A stretch of 64,000 bases of DNA from Haloferax larsenii JCM 13917 (lineage in GTDB: Archaea; Halobacteriota; Halobacteria; Halobacteriales; Haloferacaceae). Below are positions 44,340-53,030 of this stretch, one piece after another. The position numbers were made by a program, and so were the translations under genes. The stretch is from contig NZ_AOLI01000025.1 of the NCBI RefSeq assembly GCF_000336955.1, positions 64,587 through 128,586 on the forward strand, in the 5' to 3' direction. Every line of letters begins with the position of its first letter. Within the stretch, counting starts at the first letter, position 1. The notes beneath the pieces were generated by a model. It worked only from the letters and a program-made list of their open reading frames with translations, ran no database searches and was not told the DNA's origin.

Positions 44340-44421
44340 CGAAGTAAGATACATAGTGCTAACAAACGACATACTAGCGACGAGCGACTGCGACACCGAT
44401 AGTCGCAAAAATCTTACTTCG
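44340..44421. promoter_or_regulatory. 11-bp perfect inverted repeat upstream of the universal stress protein
   Basis: cgaagtaagat (44340-44350) recurs as atcttacttcg (44411-44421) with a 60-base spacer that itself contains gcgact...agtcgc. The right arm ends 25 bases before the TATA-like ggttaagta. It can be an operator for the divergent SDR and stress protein genes, a cruciform, or the ends of a tiny mobile element; no target-site duplication is seen. Confidence 0.5.
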
Positions 44422-44446
44422 AAACTGAGTAAATACTCCGCCACGG

Positions 44447-44453
44447 TTAAGTA
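44447..44453 (+). promoter_or_regulatory. TATA box of the universal stress protein gene
   Basis: ttaagta is centred about 26 bases before the ATG at 44476, which predicts a leaderless mRNA. Confidence 0.55.
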
Positions 44454-44475
44454 CGCCGAGAGCGAACCGACTGGT

Positions 44476-44934
44476 ATGGCTATCGAAACTATCTTACTCG
44501 CCGTCGGTGCCGGAGACACCGACCGACTCGACCGACTCGCAGAGGAGACAATCGACGTCGCCGGTCCGACCGGCGCGACCGTGGTCATCGGCCACGTCTT
44601 CACGAAAAACGAGTACAACGACGCGCTGGACAACCTCGACTTCGACGTGACGGCCGAAGAGGTATCCGGCGACGACGTCGCCCGCCGGCACGCGACCGTC
44701 CGAGACATCGTTCGGAAGCTCGAAGAGGCGGACGTCGACTACATCGTCCGAGGGGCCGTCGGCGACTACGCCGACGAACTCGTCGACCTCGCGAAGGACA
44801 TCGACGCCGACCGCCTCCTCGTCGGTGGCCGGAAGCGCTCTCCCGCTGGAAAGGCCGTCTTCGGAAGTCTCGCACAGGAAGTCATGCTCGAATCTCCGTG
44901 CCCGGTGACGTTCGTCCGCGCAGATACCAAGTAA
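44476..44934 (+). CDS. Universal stress protein (UspA family)
   Basis: A 152-residue USP domain. Opening strand MAIETILLAVGAGDTDRLDRL, then the nucleotide-binding motif at the end, DRLLVGGRKRSPAGKAVFGSLAQEVM, close to the G-2x-G-9x-G-S ATP-binding type, and PCPVTFVR. The start is set by the USP fold and the promoter. It is a monocistronic gene, divergent from the SDR. Stress role is inferred from the family. Confidence 0.88.
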   Translation: MAIETILLAVGAGDTDRLDRLAEETIDVAGPTGATVVIGHVFTKNEYNDALDNLDFDVTAEEVSGDDVARRHATVRDIVRKLEEADVDYIVRGAVGDYADELVDLAKDIDADRLLVGGRKRSPAGKAVFGSLAQEVMLESPCPVTFVRADTK

Positions 44935-45004
44935 ATCCCATCTGTATTCGCCTTTTCTGTCATTTCTGCGATACGCACATGGTTCGGCGCGTCGTCACGT
45001 CTGC

Positions 45005-45685
45005 ATGGACTACTCCATCGAGTACCGGCCATCGTTCGCCCTCCTGACCGTCTCCCTCGGCGAAGGGGAGTCGATACGCGCCGAAGCGGGCGCGATGGTG
45101 AGTTACGACGAGGGAATCGACATCGAGACGAGTGCGCAGGGCGGCCTCCTCGGGTCGCTCAAGCGCAGCGTCCTCGGCGGCGAATCGTTCTTCCAGAACA
45201 CGTTCACCGCGACGACACCCGGTGAGGTTTCGTTCGCTCCACCGCTTCCGGGCGACGTCGTCGAGAGCCACCTCTCGGACGAGGTGTTGTACGTCCAGTC
45301 CGGGTCGTATCTCGCCTCCGAGACGACCCTCGACCTCGACACCTCCTTCGGCGGTGCGCGCACCTTCTTCGGGAGCGAAGGGCTGTTTCTCCTGAAACTT
45401 GAGGGGACTGGCGACGCGTTCCTGTCGAGTTACGGCGCGATTCACGAAGTCGAACTCGACGAAGGGCAGAAGTACACGGTCGACACCGGCCACATCGTCG
45501 CCTTCGACGGCACGACGAACTTCGACGTCGAGCGCGTCGGTGGGCTGAAGTCGACCCTATTCAGCGGTGAGGGGCTGGTCTGTACGTTCACCGGTCCGGG
45601 GTCGGTCTGGTTGCAATCGCGGAGCATGGACGCGTTCCTCTCGTGGCTCATCCCGCAACTGCCGACGAGTAACTCGTCGCAGTAG
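45005..45685 (+). CDS. AIM24/TIGR00266 family protein
   Basis: A 226-residue beta-rich protein: MDYSIEYRPSFALLTVSLGEGESIRAEAGAMVSYDEGI, GGLLGSLKRSVLGGESFFQNTF, DTGHIVAFDGTTNFDVERVGGLKS and FTGPGSVWLQSRSMDAF. All are landmarks of the AIM24 family, which includes tryptophan RNA-binding attenuator-like folds and a mitochondrial homologue of unsettled function. It stands 70 bases after the stress protein gene on the same strand. Confidence 0.85.
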   Translation: MDYSIEYRPSFALLTVSLGEGESIRAEAGAMVSYDEGIDIETSAQGGLLGSLKRSVLGGESFFQNTFTATTPGEVSFAPPLPGDVVESHLSDEVLYVQSGSYLASETTLDLDTSFGGARTFFGSEGLFLLKLEGTGDAFLSSYGAIHEVELDEGQKYTVDTGHIVAFDGTTNFDVERVGGLKSTLFSGEGLVCTFTGPGSVWLQSRSMDAFLSWLIPQLPTSNSSQ

Positions 45686-45805
45686 ACACGAACAGCCTCT
45701 CGCGAGGTTACCACGTCGTTCGGCGCGCCAGACCGCCGAATACTTCGGCTCAGCACATTTTGTGAATCGCTATCGGGTACCGAGTAAATCTGCAGTAAAT
45801 CCCGC

Positions 45806-45814
45806 TTAGTTAAG
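45806..45814 (+). promoter_or_regulatory. TATA box of the ROK kinase gene
   Basis: ttagttaag is centred 30 bases before the ATG at 45840 but only 21 bases before the in-frame ATG at 45831, which favours the later start. Confidence 0.45.
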
Positions 45815-45839
45815 TGCCGCGCGAATCCCTATGGGGACA

Positions 45840-46808
45840 ATGGCGTACTACGTGGGCGTCGACCTGGGAGCGACGAACGTCCGTGCGGTCGTCGCCGACG
45901 GCGAGGGAACACTCCTCGGACAGGCGCGCGACCGGACGCCGCGAGGGCCGACCGGTATCGCAGTCACCGAGGCAGTCCTCGGCGTCGTCCGTGAGGCGTG
46001 TGGTGAAGCAGGTATCGACCCGAGCGAGGCGGTCGCGGCCGGTATCGGCGCGATTGGCCCGCTCGACTTGGCCGAAGGTGCGGTGGAGAACCCGGCGAAC
46101 CTTCCCGACACTATCGACCGGATTCCGTTGACCGGCCCGCTGTCGGTCCTTCTCGACACCGACGAGGTGTACCTCCACAACGACACGAACGCCGGCGTCA
46201 TCGGCGAACGCTTCCACTCGGACCGCAACCCCGACGACATGGTGTATCTCACCATCTCCTCGGGTATCGGTGCTGGCGTCTGTGTCGACGGTCACGTCCT
46301 CGCCGGGTGGGACGGAAACGCCGGCGAAGTCGGTCACATGACGCTCGACCCCCACGGATTCATGACGTGTGGCTGTGGCCACGACGGCCACTGGGAAGGA
46401 TACTGTTCCGGGAACAACATCCCGAAATACGCGCGCGAACTTCACGAAGAAGACCCGGTCGAAACCTCGCTGCCGATAGACGACCCCGACTTTTCTGCGG
46501 TCGACGTGTACGAACACGCTGGCGACGACGACTTCGCCGACCACGTCGTCAAGCAAGTCGCTCACTGGAACGCGATGGGCGTGGCGAACATCGTCCACTC
46601 GTACGCGCCGCTTATCATCTACGTGGGTGGTGCAGTCGCGCTCAACAACCCGGAACTCGTGTTGGACCCGATACGCGAGCAGATGAGCGAGATGGTCATG
46701 TCGAACATTCCCGAGATTCAACTGACGACGCTTGGCGACGAAGTCGTGGTCGAGGGGGCGCTCGCAAGTGCGATGACCGCTGGTACTGGTGACCGCTCTC
46801 GGCTGTAA
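45840..46808 (+). CDS. ROK family sugar kinase (glucokinase-like)
   Basis: A 322-residue ROK protein: phosphate motif DLGATNVRAVV at residues 7-17, NDTNAG near 115 containing the catalytic Asp, and GIGAGVCVDGHVLAGWDGNAGEVGH. The zinc motif region reads GFMTCGCGHDGHWEGYCSG, whereas the family consensus is CxCGxxGCxE; the third cysteine is His here. No HTH is at the N-terminus, so it is a kinase rather than a repressor. The start MAYYVGVD is chosen for the leaderless promoter. Its last 27 bases recur 32 bases after the stop. Confidence 0.87.
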   Translation: MAYYVGVDLGATNVRAVVADGEGTLLGQARDRTPRGPTGIAVTEAVLGVVREACGEAGIDPSEAVAAGIGAIGPLDLAEGAVENPANLPDTIDRIPLTGPLSVLLDTDEVYLHNDTNAGVIGERFHSDRNPDDMVYLTISSGIGAGVCVDGHVLAGWDGNAGEVGHMTLDPHGFMTCGCGHDGHWEGYCSGNNIPKYARELHEEDPVETSLPIDDPDFSAVDVYEHAGDDDFADHVVKQVAHWNAMGVANIVHSYAPLIIYVGGAVALNNPELVLDPIREQMSEMVMSNIPEIQLTTLGDEVVVEGALASAMTAGTGDRSRL

Positions 46809-46867
46809 GGCCGGAAGGATTCACCAGTGGGAGCGCTGGTGGTACTGGTGACCGTTCGCGGCTGTAA
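46782..46867 (+). repeat. Duplicated 3' end of the ROK gene
   Basis: Bases 46782-46808 (coding GTGDRSRL and the stop) recur at 46841-46867 with two differences, both at wobble positions, so the same peptide and stop would be encoded. The two copies are 59 bases apart and out of frame with each other. Confidence 0.7.
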
Positions 46868-47309
46868 AACGACACTTCTGGCAGACACAACTTCGAGAAC
46901 GAGTTGAGTTTGCACTTCATTTCGACCCCGTTACCCCGCCGCCGTGGTGCGACGAGCCGAGTCGTACACCCCGAATAGTATTATCTCGATTGATATTCGA
47001 TGGTACAGGCTTATAATCCCCGTGTGGGATACTCGAAATGTGCACCCGTCGCCGCCGAGAGACGCGGTGCGTTCGTCGATGGTCCCGTTCCCATCGTCGA
47101 CGACGGTGCACGGGCGTTCCACCGGAAGCTAGGACGGGATTCGGTCGGCACCTCCCCCCACCACCACTGCCGACCGTTCGACGCCGCCGGCGGTTTCCCA
47201 CCACCCACCCACCCACCTATCGCCGGTCGGTGTCGTATCATTCTCACCCCTCTTGCCTTCCGAGCGTGGCGTCCGTCCGACTTTTCTCCTCTCCGCACCG
47301 AGGACGTGT
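46809..47309. other. Gene-free region of about 500 bases
   Basis: After the duplicated kinase 3' end, this stretch holds no reading frame with convincing coding character on either strand. It contains an AT-rich part (about 46960-47040) with a TATA-like ttataat near 47011 and low-complexity C-rich runs (ccacccacccacccacct near 47200). A promoter for the next gene could lie near 47011, although that would give a 300-base leader; a closer one is not obvious. Confidence 0.5.
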
Positions 47310-48836
47310 GTGGACCGTCGCCAGTTCCTCCGCGTCACCGGCGGTGCCCTCTTCGCAGGCTCCGTCGGAGCGTCTCACCGTGTTGCCGCCCACCCCGGCC
47401 CCTTCGAACCGCTCGGTCGCGTCGATATCGAGGGGGCGAAAGAAGCTGTCTGCTCGGCCGACGGCCAGACCGCGTTCGTAGCCGCGACGACGGGCTACGT
47501 AACAGTCGATATCTCGACACCCGACAGGCCGACTATCCTCGCCGAGCGACGAAACCGTCTCTCCGACCACGATGACGGCCCGCTCCGTGGCATCTTCGAC
47601 GTCAAACTCGACGGCGATACGCTGCTCGTCGTCGGCCCGGCGAACCCGATTCCGGGCGCTGTGTCCGGCGTCCTCGTCGTGGACGTGTCGGACCCGAGCG
47701 ACCCGAGCGAGCAGGCGTTCTACGAGACTGACTTCCCGATTCACAACTGCTTCGCCGCCGACGGGCGGGCGTACCTCACGGCCAACGACGGCGACGAGAA
47801 CCCACTCGTCGTCCTCGACGTCGAAACCGGGGACGAACTCGGGCGCTGGTCGCTCGTCTCGGAAGACAGCCAGTGGGCCGAGGTTGGGTCGTCGGTGCGG
47901 GCAATCCACGACGTGTGGGTCCACGACGACGTGGTGTTCATCGCCCACTGGGACGCCGGCACGTGGCTGGTCGACGTCTCCGACCCAACGAACCCGACGA
48001 CGCTCGGGTCTATCTCTCCCGGCGACCCCGCGGAACTTGCCGGTCTCTCGGGACGAGAGCGTCGCCGCGTCGGGCGAACACCTCCGGGGAACCACCACTA
48101 CGTCGCCACCGACGACTCGGGCGACCTGCTCGGCATCGGTATCGAGGCGTGGGCACTCGAAGTCGAGCGCGACGACGGGGAGTCGAGCCAAGGCGACGAA
48201 ACGGCACAGGACGACGAGACGGCACAGGGAACCGAGACGACCACGTCACAGACCGAACTCGTCGGTGGGCCGGGTGGCGTCGAACTGTGGGACGTTTCGG
48301 ACCCGACGGCCCCGGTACAGCGTTCGACTATCGACCCACCGGCGAGTCCAGACCCGACGCTGGGCGGCGTGTGGACGACCGCGCACAACTTCGATTTCCA
48401 CGACGGCCGCCTCTACACCTCGTGGTATCGCGGCGGTGTGAAGCGCCACGACGTGTCGGACCCGAGCGACCCGGTCGAACTCGCGTGGTGGCGCGACCCG
48501 GACCGGTCGAACTTCTGGACCGCGCAGTACGCCTACCCCTTCGCCGACGAGGGCGTCTTCGTCGCCTCCAGTTGGGGCTTCGACGACGTGCCGGGCGCGC
48601 TCTATACCTTCCCCGACCACGCTGGCGAACAACTCGACCCGCCGGCGCTCGCTCCCGAGACGAAGACCGACTCGCTCGTCAACACGCCGACTGAGACAAC
48701 ACAATCGAGCAACGGGAGTGCGCCCGAAACGGCGACAGCCGCCACGAACGCACCCGGATTCGGGGTTGGCGTCGGCGCTGCTGCATTGGGGGCCGCAGGC
48801 CTGTGGTATCGACACCGCGCCCGCCGCGAGGACTGA
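47310..48836 (+). CDS. Tat-exported LVIVD-repeat propeller protein with PGF-CTERM anchor
   Basis: A 508-residue protein with a GTG start, giving the twin-arginine signal [26 protein letters not shown]. The body has LVIVD-type repeats ([49 protein letters not shown]), a beta-propeller of unknown ligand. An acidic Thr/Gln linker ([11 protein letters not shown]) interrupts it. The C-terminus ([30 protein letters not shown]) matches the PGF-CTERM archaeosortase signal, so it should be processed by ArtA and lipid-anchored. An in-frame ATG 57 bases upstream would extend the signal peptide and is less likely. Confidence 0.82.
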   Translation: MDRRQFLRVTGGALFAGSVGASHRVAAHPGPFEPLGRVDIEGAKEAVCSADGQTAFVAATTGYVTVDISTPDRPTILAERRNRLSDHDDGPLRGIFDVKLDGDTLLVVGPANPIPGAVSGVLVVDVSDPSDPSEQAFYETDFPIHNCFAADGRAYLTANDGDENPLVVLDVETGDELGRWSLVSEDSQWAEVGSSVRAIHDVWVHDDVVFIAHWDAGTWLVDVSDPTNPTTLGSISPGDPAELAGLSGRERRRVGRTPPGNHHYVATDDSGDLLGIGIEAWALEVERDDGESSQGDETAQDDETAQGTETTTSQTELVGGPGGVELWDVSDPTAPVQRSTIDPPASPDPTLGGVWTTAHNFDFHDGRLYTSWYRGGVKRHDVSDPSDPVELAWWRDPDRSNFWTAQYAYPFADEGVFVASSWGFDDVPGALYTFPDHAGEQLDPPALAPETKTDSLVNTPTETTQSSNGSAPETATAATNAPGFGVGVGAAALGAAGLWYRHRARRED

Positions 48837-48947
48837 CTCAACCCGGAACCGAATCTATCACGAACGACCGCGACAGCCTTTCTCTCACCCGGCTGTGTGG
48901 TGGGAGAACCGTTCCATTCTAATCCGTGGGATTCGAAGCTTCGAGAC

Positions 48948-49280
48948 ATGAGCGACGAGTCGGAGACTCTCAAAGAGCGCGTCGAGACGTGGATGGTGGG
49001 TCAGATGCCCATCATCCAGATGCACGGCGGCAACAGCGTCGTGCGAAAGGCCGACCCAGAGACGGGCGAGGTCGTCGTCGAACTGGGTGGGGCCTGCGCC
49101 GGCTGCGGCATCTCCAACATCACTGCGCAGAACATCCAGTCCGACCTCATCATGACGTTCGACGAGATTCAGGACGTACAGGTCAAAGTCCCCAGTTCGG
49201 GCGACCACGGCAGCAGCACCGTCGAAGGCGGTCGCGGCGGCGAGGTGCAGTACGGGACCGAAGACCCCGGTCACTTCTAA
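48948..49280 (+). CDS. NifU-like iron-sulfur scaffold protein
   Basis: A 110-residue protein of the NifU C-terminal (Nfu) type: [38 protein letters not shown] with the CxxC pair in GACAGCG that holds a cluster, and a C-terminal acidic/glycine-rich tail. ATG at 48948 (MSDESETLK) is chosen from family length; an upstream in-frame start adds 17 unrelated residues. It is the last of its strand before the FAU-1 gene, whose stop is 90 bases on. Confidence 0.87.
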   Translation: MSDESETLKERVETWMVGQMPIIQMHGGNSVVRKADPETGEVVVELGGACAGCGISNITAQNIQSDLIMTFDEIQDVQVKVPSSGDHGSSTVEGGRGGEVQYGTEDPGHF

Positions 49281-49370
49281 TCCACTCCTCTACGCTTCGG
49301 GGTCGCTACGCGACCCATACACCGTAAAAACCGAGATTAGATACGCAACCGTGCGCTGACGGAAGCCACC

Positions 49371-50777
49371 CTATTCCGACAACGCCGACTCCAGACTCGA
49401 CGCCACCGACCGGGCTTTCTCCGCCAGTTCCTCCGAGATGTTCCCTGCTTCGACTGCCTCGTCGAGTTCGTCGTCGTCGACGCGTTCGACCGTCCCGTCG
49501 GCGTGTTTCACCACGTCGACGTGGAGGTCGACGTAGCGAATCTGGTCGGGGAAGCACTCGACGGGCGTACAGATGTTGACGTAGGTACCCTTCACGTCGC
49601 CATCTGAATCGCGGTAGGTCGTCGGATACCACCAGCGCCCTTCGCGGAACTTCGTCACGGCCACGTCGCCCGATTCCCGGTCGATGCCGAGGCCGTCGTA
49701 GGTACCGCCACCGGACATCTGGCGTCGAATCTCGATGGTCCCCTCGGGGTCGCGTTCCACGACTTCGCCCGCTCCGAGCGTGATGAGGCGGCCGTCGGGT
49801 TTTCCGTGGCCGATACCTACCTCGTCGCCTTCGAGGGGGCCGAACTGCGCCGTCACCACGTCGAACGGGAACTCGCCGTTCTCGACGCCGTCACAGAGGG
49901 CTTCTGCGAGGTCGACGCCGGCCGAGGCCGACGACGACGCGGCCTTGGTTCGGTGGTGGCCCGCCATCGTCGTTTCGACCGCCCTGCGCTGCTCGTCGAG
50001 CGCGAAGCGCGTCTCGCGGCCGAACCAGACCCACGTGGTCGCCGAGGGGGCGGCGACGACCCGAGGGGCGTCGATTGGCTCGTCGAGGACGGCGTCGAGT
50101 TCGGAAGCGATGTCGGCCGCTCGGTCGAGCGCGTCGTCCAGCGCGCCCATGTCGGCGTCGACGGCGTCGCGATGCCAGCGAATCCCCCAGCCTTCGGGCG
50201 GGTCGCCGCCGAGGAGGTCGGTCATTCCGGCGAGTTCGCGGGCGGCCGCCTCGTCGCGGGTGTCGACGCGGACACCCTCCGAATCGGGGTCGAGAGTCGC
50301 GAGTCCCGCGATAGCGCGGATTTCGCCCGTCAGGTCGTGTCTGCGGTCGCGCCACGGGGCGGCCGATTCCGAGACCTGAACCCGGACTTCGTCGCCGACT
50401 TCGACGCGGCCGTCGATGTCGCCGTAGGAGAGGTATCCCTCCGTCTCGCCGAGGTCGCAGAGAGCGCCCCCACCGAGGGTTTCGGTCACGCGAGCGTCGA
50501 ACACTGCGCCAGTCGGCGCGGGGTCGTCCCACGCGAAGGTGTCGATACCGAGGTCCGAGAGGAGGTCGGTCGCCTCGGCGACAGCGTCGGACGTTCCGCT
50601 CACGCCGACGCCCTGTCTGTCGGTGGTCGTCTCGACCGCGACGTCGTGGTCTGCGGCGTCGAACTCGGCGTCGAATCGCTCTCGAATCGGGTCCGACGCC
50701 TGTACCACGTCGTGGCCGGTTTCGAGGAACAACCGCGTCAACGCGGTGGTGTAGATGCCGCGGACGCGAACCTTCAT
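49371..50777 (-). CDS. FAU-1-type ribonuclease (RNase E/G-like, DUF402)
   Basis: A 468-residue protein starting MKVRVRGIYTTALTRLFL; upstream residues are chance sequence overlapping the previous gene. The N-terminal half resembles the S1/RNase E-like part (DIDGRVEVGDEVRVQVS), and the C-terminal 150 residues are a DUF402 domain (GTYDGLGIDRESGDVAVTKFREGRWWYPTTYRD, then CTPVECFPDQIRYVDLHVDVVKH). FAU-1 (AU-binding) family proteins process rRNA 5' ends in archaea. Its start overlaps the stop of the following DUF7532-like gene by four bases, so that gene is upstream in the same operon. Confidence 0.86.
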   Translation of the reverse strand: MKVRVRGIYTTALTRLFLETGHDVVQASDPIRERFDAEFDAADHDVAVETTTDRQGVGVSGTSDAVAEATDLLSDLGIDTFAWDDPAPTGAVFDARVTETLGGGALCDLGETEGYLSYGDIDGRVEVGDEVRVQVSESAAPWRDRRHDLTGEIRAIAGLATLDPDSEGVRVDTRDEAAARELAGMTDLLGGDPPEGWGIRWHRDAVDADMGALDDALDRAADIASELDAVLDEPIDAPRVVAAPSATTWVWFGRETRFALDEQRRAVETTMAGHHRTKAASSSASAGVDLAEALCDGVENGEFPFDVVTAQFGPLEGDEVGIGHGKPDGRLITLGAGEVVERDPEGTIEIRRQMSGGGTYDGLGIDRESGDVAVTKFREGRWWYPTTYRDSDGDVKGTYVNICTPVECFPDQIRYVDLHVDVVKHADGTVERVDDDELDEAVEAGNISEELAEKARSVASSLESALSE

Positions 50778-51148
50778 AGGTCGTCGGCGTCGCGGGCGAA
50801 CTTCACGCGCCCGTCCACGGTCGGTCCGAGGGTGAGTTCGACGACGTCCTCGGAGAGGATGCGTCCGCCTTCGATGGGAACGCCCCACGAGTCGAACTTG
50901 AGGTAGCCACGGAGTTCCGCGCCGTGAGTGTAGAGGTCGACGTGGTCGACGGTGTGTTCCTGTACGTCGCTGGCGCTGTGGGCCATCTCCATGTTCGAGT
51001 AGAACGTTCCGCCGTCGCCGAAGAACTGGTCAAGTCGCTCGGCGTCCGAGTCGACGGCGTCGCTCACGAGGTCCGAGGCCGTTCGGAGGTCGTCAGTGTC
51101 GAGACCGACCTCGCGGAGTGCCGCCTGTTCGCGGGGGTCGAAGTGCAT
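50774..51148 (-). CDS. DUF7532-like protein, first gene of the FAU-1 operon
   Basis: A 124-residue protein: MHFDPREQAALREVGL, DAERLDQFFGDGGTFYSNMEMAHS and a C-terminal strand-rich part (DLYTHGAELRGYLKFDSWGVPIEGGRIL). I recall DUF7532 for this pattern (unverified). Four-base stop/start overlap couples it to FAU-1. A partner in RNA handling is inferred from the operon only. The divergent PrsW gene starts 100 bases away. Confidence 0.75.
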   Translation of the reverse strand: MHFDPREQAALREVGLDTDDLRTASDLVSDAVDSDAERLDQFFGDGGTFYSNMEMAHSASDVQEHTVDHVDLYTHGAELRGYLKFDSWGVPIEGGRILSEDVVELTLGPTVDGRVKFARDADDL

Positions 51149-51248
51149 GTTCGGCCGTTCGTCCTGCGGGTTTTTAACCTCTCTCGGTCTGGCGTGGCGT
51201 CTCCGCAGGGCGAAGCTATTACCCGACGGGAGACCGTTCTGAGTGACA

Positions 51249-52292
51249 ATGGACCGCAGCCAAGACCCGGTCGAGCGCGCGACGGGCGACTCGACCGACC
51301 TCTACGACATCGCCACCTGGGAAGAGCGAACGTCGGTCGACGGGCTGGCGGTCGCGCTCTACCGCCTCTTGGTCGCTTCGACCCGCGCGACGGTCATTCT
51401 CGCCGCCTTTCTCATCCTCGTCGGTATCGGTGGTCTCTCTGCTATCACTGACCCGCAGATAGGGGCGCTCACACTTCTCTCTGCGCTCCCCGCGCTCGGA
51501 CTGGCCGCGTACGTCTACTACAGCGACGTCACCAGAAGCGAACCCATCTCGATGCTGGTAGTGACGTTCCTCCTCGGCGTGCTCACCGCGACCTTCGCGG
51601 CCGTCGCCAACTCACTGCTGAGTCAGGTCGGCCAGACTATCGCCCGCGACTTTCAGCTCTCGGTCGGCTTCTTCGGCTCCATCATCTTCTTTTACCTCGT
51701 CGTCGGGCCGGTCGAAGAGACGGTGAAGCTGCTCGCGGTCAGGCTCTACGCCTACACCCACGACAGTTTCTCGGCCGTCGTCGATGGGGCGGTCTACGGC
51801 GCGATGGCCGGGCTCGGCTTCGCGACCATCGAGAACGCCCTGTACATCACACGGAACATCGCCGAATCCGGCCTCGACCTCGGCGCGGCAGGTGGTGTCG
51901 GACTCATCGGTGCTGGCGGCACCATCACGGCCGTCCGCGCCCTCGCCGGGCCGGGACACGTCATCTACTCGGCTATCGCCGGATACTATCTCGGACTCGC
52001 CAAGTTCAACAAACAGCACGCAGGCCCAATCGTCATCAAGGGACTCATCCTCGCGTCGCTCGTCCACGCGACGTACAATTCGACGGTCGGTATCGGCGCT
52101 TCCCTCATCTCGTCGGCTACTGGCCTCGGCGTCCTCGCGTCGTTCCTCGTCTACGTCATCATCTACGACGGTATCTTCGGTCTCTACTTGGTCGGGAAGA
52201 TTCGCCGATACGCCCGGGCGTACCACACTGCCAACGCGACCGGCCCGAGTGCCGCGTCGCTCGGCTCCGAGACGACTGAATTCGAAGATTAA
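51249..52292 (+). CDS. PrsW-type intramembrane metalloprotease
   Basis: A 347-residue membrane protein with about eight hydrophobic segments. The active-site motifs are GPVEETVKLLAVR (the EExxK signature, residues near 156), ATIENALYITRN (ENxxY) and the two His motifs GPGHVIYSAIAGYYLG and LVHATYNS. These are the PrsW/Rce1-like (CPBP superfamily) landmarks. The start ATG at 51249 is preferred to a GTG six bases upstream. Cytoplasmic tail LGSETTEFED is acidic. Substrate unknown; in Bacillus PrsW cleaves an anti-sigma factor. Confidence 0.9.
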   Translation: MDRSQDPVERATGDSTDLYDIATWEERTSVDGLAVALYRLLVASTRATVILAAFLILVGIGGLSAITDPQIGALTLLSALPALGLAAYVYYSDVTRSEPISMLVVTFLLGVLTATFAAVANSLLSQVGQTIARDFQLSVGFFGSIIFFYLVVGPVEETVKLLAVRLYAYTHDSFSAVVDGAVYGAMAGLGFATIENALYITRNIAESGLDLGAAGGVGLIGAGGTITAVRALAGPGHVIYSAIAGYYLGLAKFNKQHAGPIVIKGLILASLVHATYNSTVGIGASLISSATGLGVLASFLVYVIIYDGIFGLYLVGKIRRYARAYHTANATGPSAASLGSETTEFED

Positions 52293-52304
52293 TCGGACGC
52301 AGCG

Positions 52305-52916
52305 CTACTCGGCGAGTAACTGTTCTGCGTATCCGTCTAGCATCGACTCGACGTACTTGGCGACGACGTCGACCTCGACGTGGACCGGGTCGCCGACCTC
52401 CTTGTCCGAGAGCGTCGTCAGGTCGTACGTCGTCGGGATGATGGCGACCGCAAAGGAGTCCTCGCGGCGGTCGGCCACGGTGAGGCTGATACCGTCGAGA
52501 CAGACAGACCCCTTCTGGACGACGTACTTCCCGAGCGACTCGGGGAGGTCGAACTCGAAGAACCAGTCGTCGCCGACCTGCTCGATGGCCGTGACCGTGG
52601 TCGTGCCATCGACGTGGCCTTGGACGAGGTGGCCGTCGAACCGGGCGTCGGCCGCGAGCGCGCGTTCGAGGTTGACGCGGTCGCCTTCTTCGACGGTTCC
52701 GAGATAGGTCTTCTCGACGGTCTCTGTGGCGAGGAACACGTCGAACCAGTCGTCGCCGAACTCTTCGACGGTCAGACAGACGCCCGAGACGGCGATAGAC
52801 TGGCCGTGGTGGAGGTCGTCGAACGCGACGTCGGTGCGGATGCGGAGGCGTCGGCCACCCTCGGCGTCCGTCACGCCGACGATTTCGCCCGACCCTTCCA
52901 CGATGCCGGTGAACAT
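52305..52916 (-). CDS. ribE: Riboflavin synthase (alpha-subunit type)
   Basis: A 203-residue enzyme combining two 6,7-dimethyl-8-ribityllumazine molecules to riboflavin. Two lumazine-binding repeats are clear: MFTGIVEGSGEI to SIAVSGVCLTV and the second FDGHLVQGHVDGT to KGSVCLDGISLTV. The start MFTGIVEG is canonical; the eight-residue longer frame is rejected. This is the bacterial-type enzyme, not the unrelated archaeal RibC-like pentameric one. It is convergent with prsW (12-base gap) and divergent from the DUF502 gene. Confidence 0.94.
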   Translation of the reverse strand: MFTGIVEGSGEIVGVTDAEGGRRLRIRTDVAFDDLHHGQSIAVSGVCLTVEEFGDDWFDVFLATETVEKTYLGTVEEGDRVNLERALAADARFDGHLVQGHVDGTTTVTAIEQVGDDWFFEFDLPESLGKYVVQKGSVCLDGISLTVADRREDSFAVAIIPTTYDLTTLSDKEVGDPVHVEVDVVAKYVESMLDGYAEQLLAE

Positions 52917-53030
52917 ACACTCGGCTTCGGGTGGTGGCATTTAATCCCTATCGTTTCTGTTCGGTATCACGTTTCCGTGATGGGTCACGTGCTCCCATAC
53001 CATTTTGTCGTCGTCGCACCCACAGACGGT

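Noticed and set aside
46917..47216. Arginine-rich minus-strand frame in the 500-base gap.
   Set aside because: Composition is low-complexity, without hydrophobic core or homology; overlapping frames are equally open.
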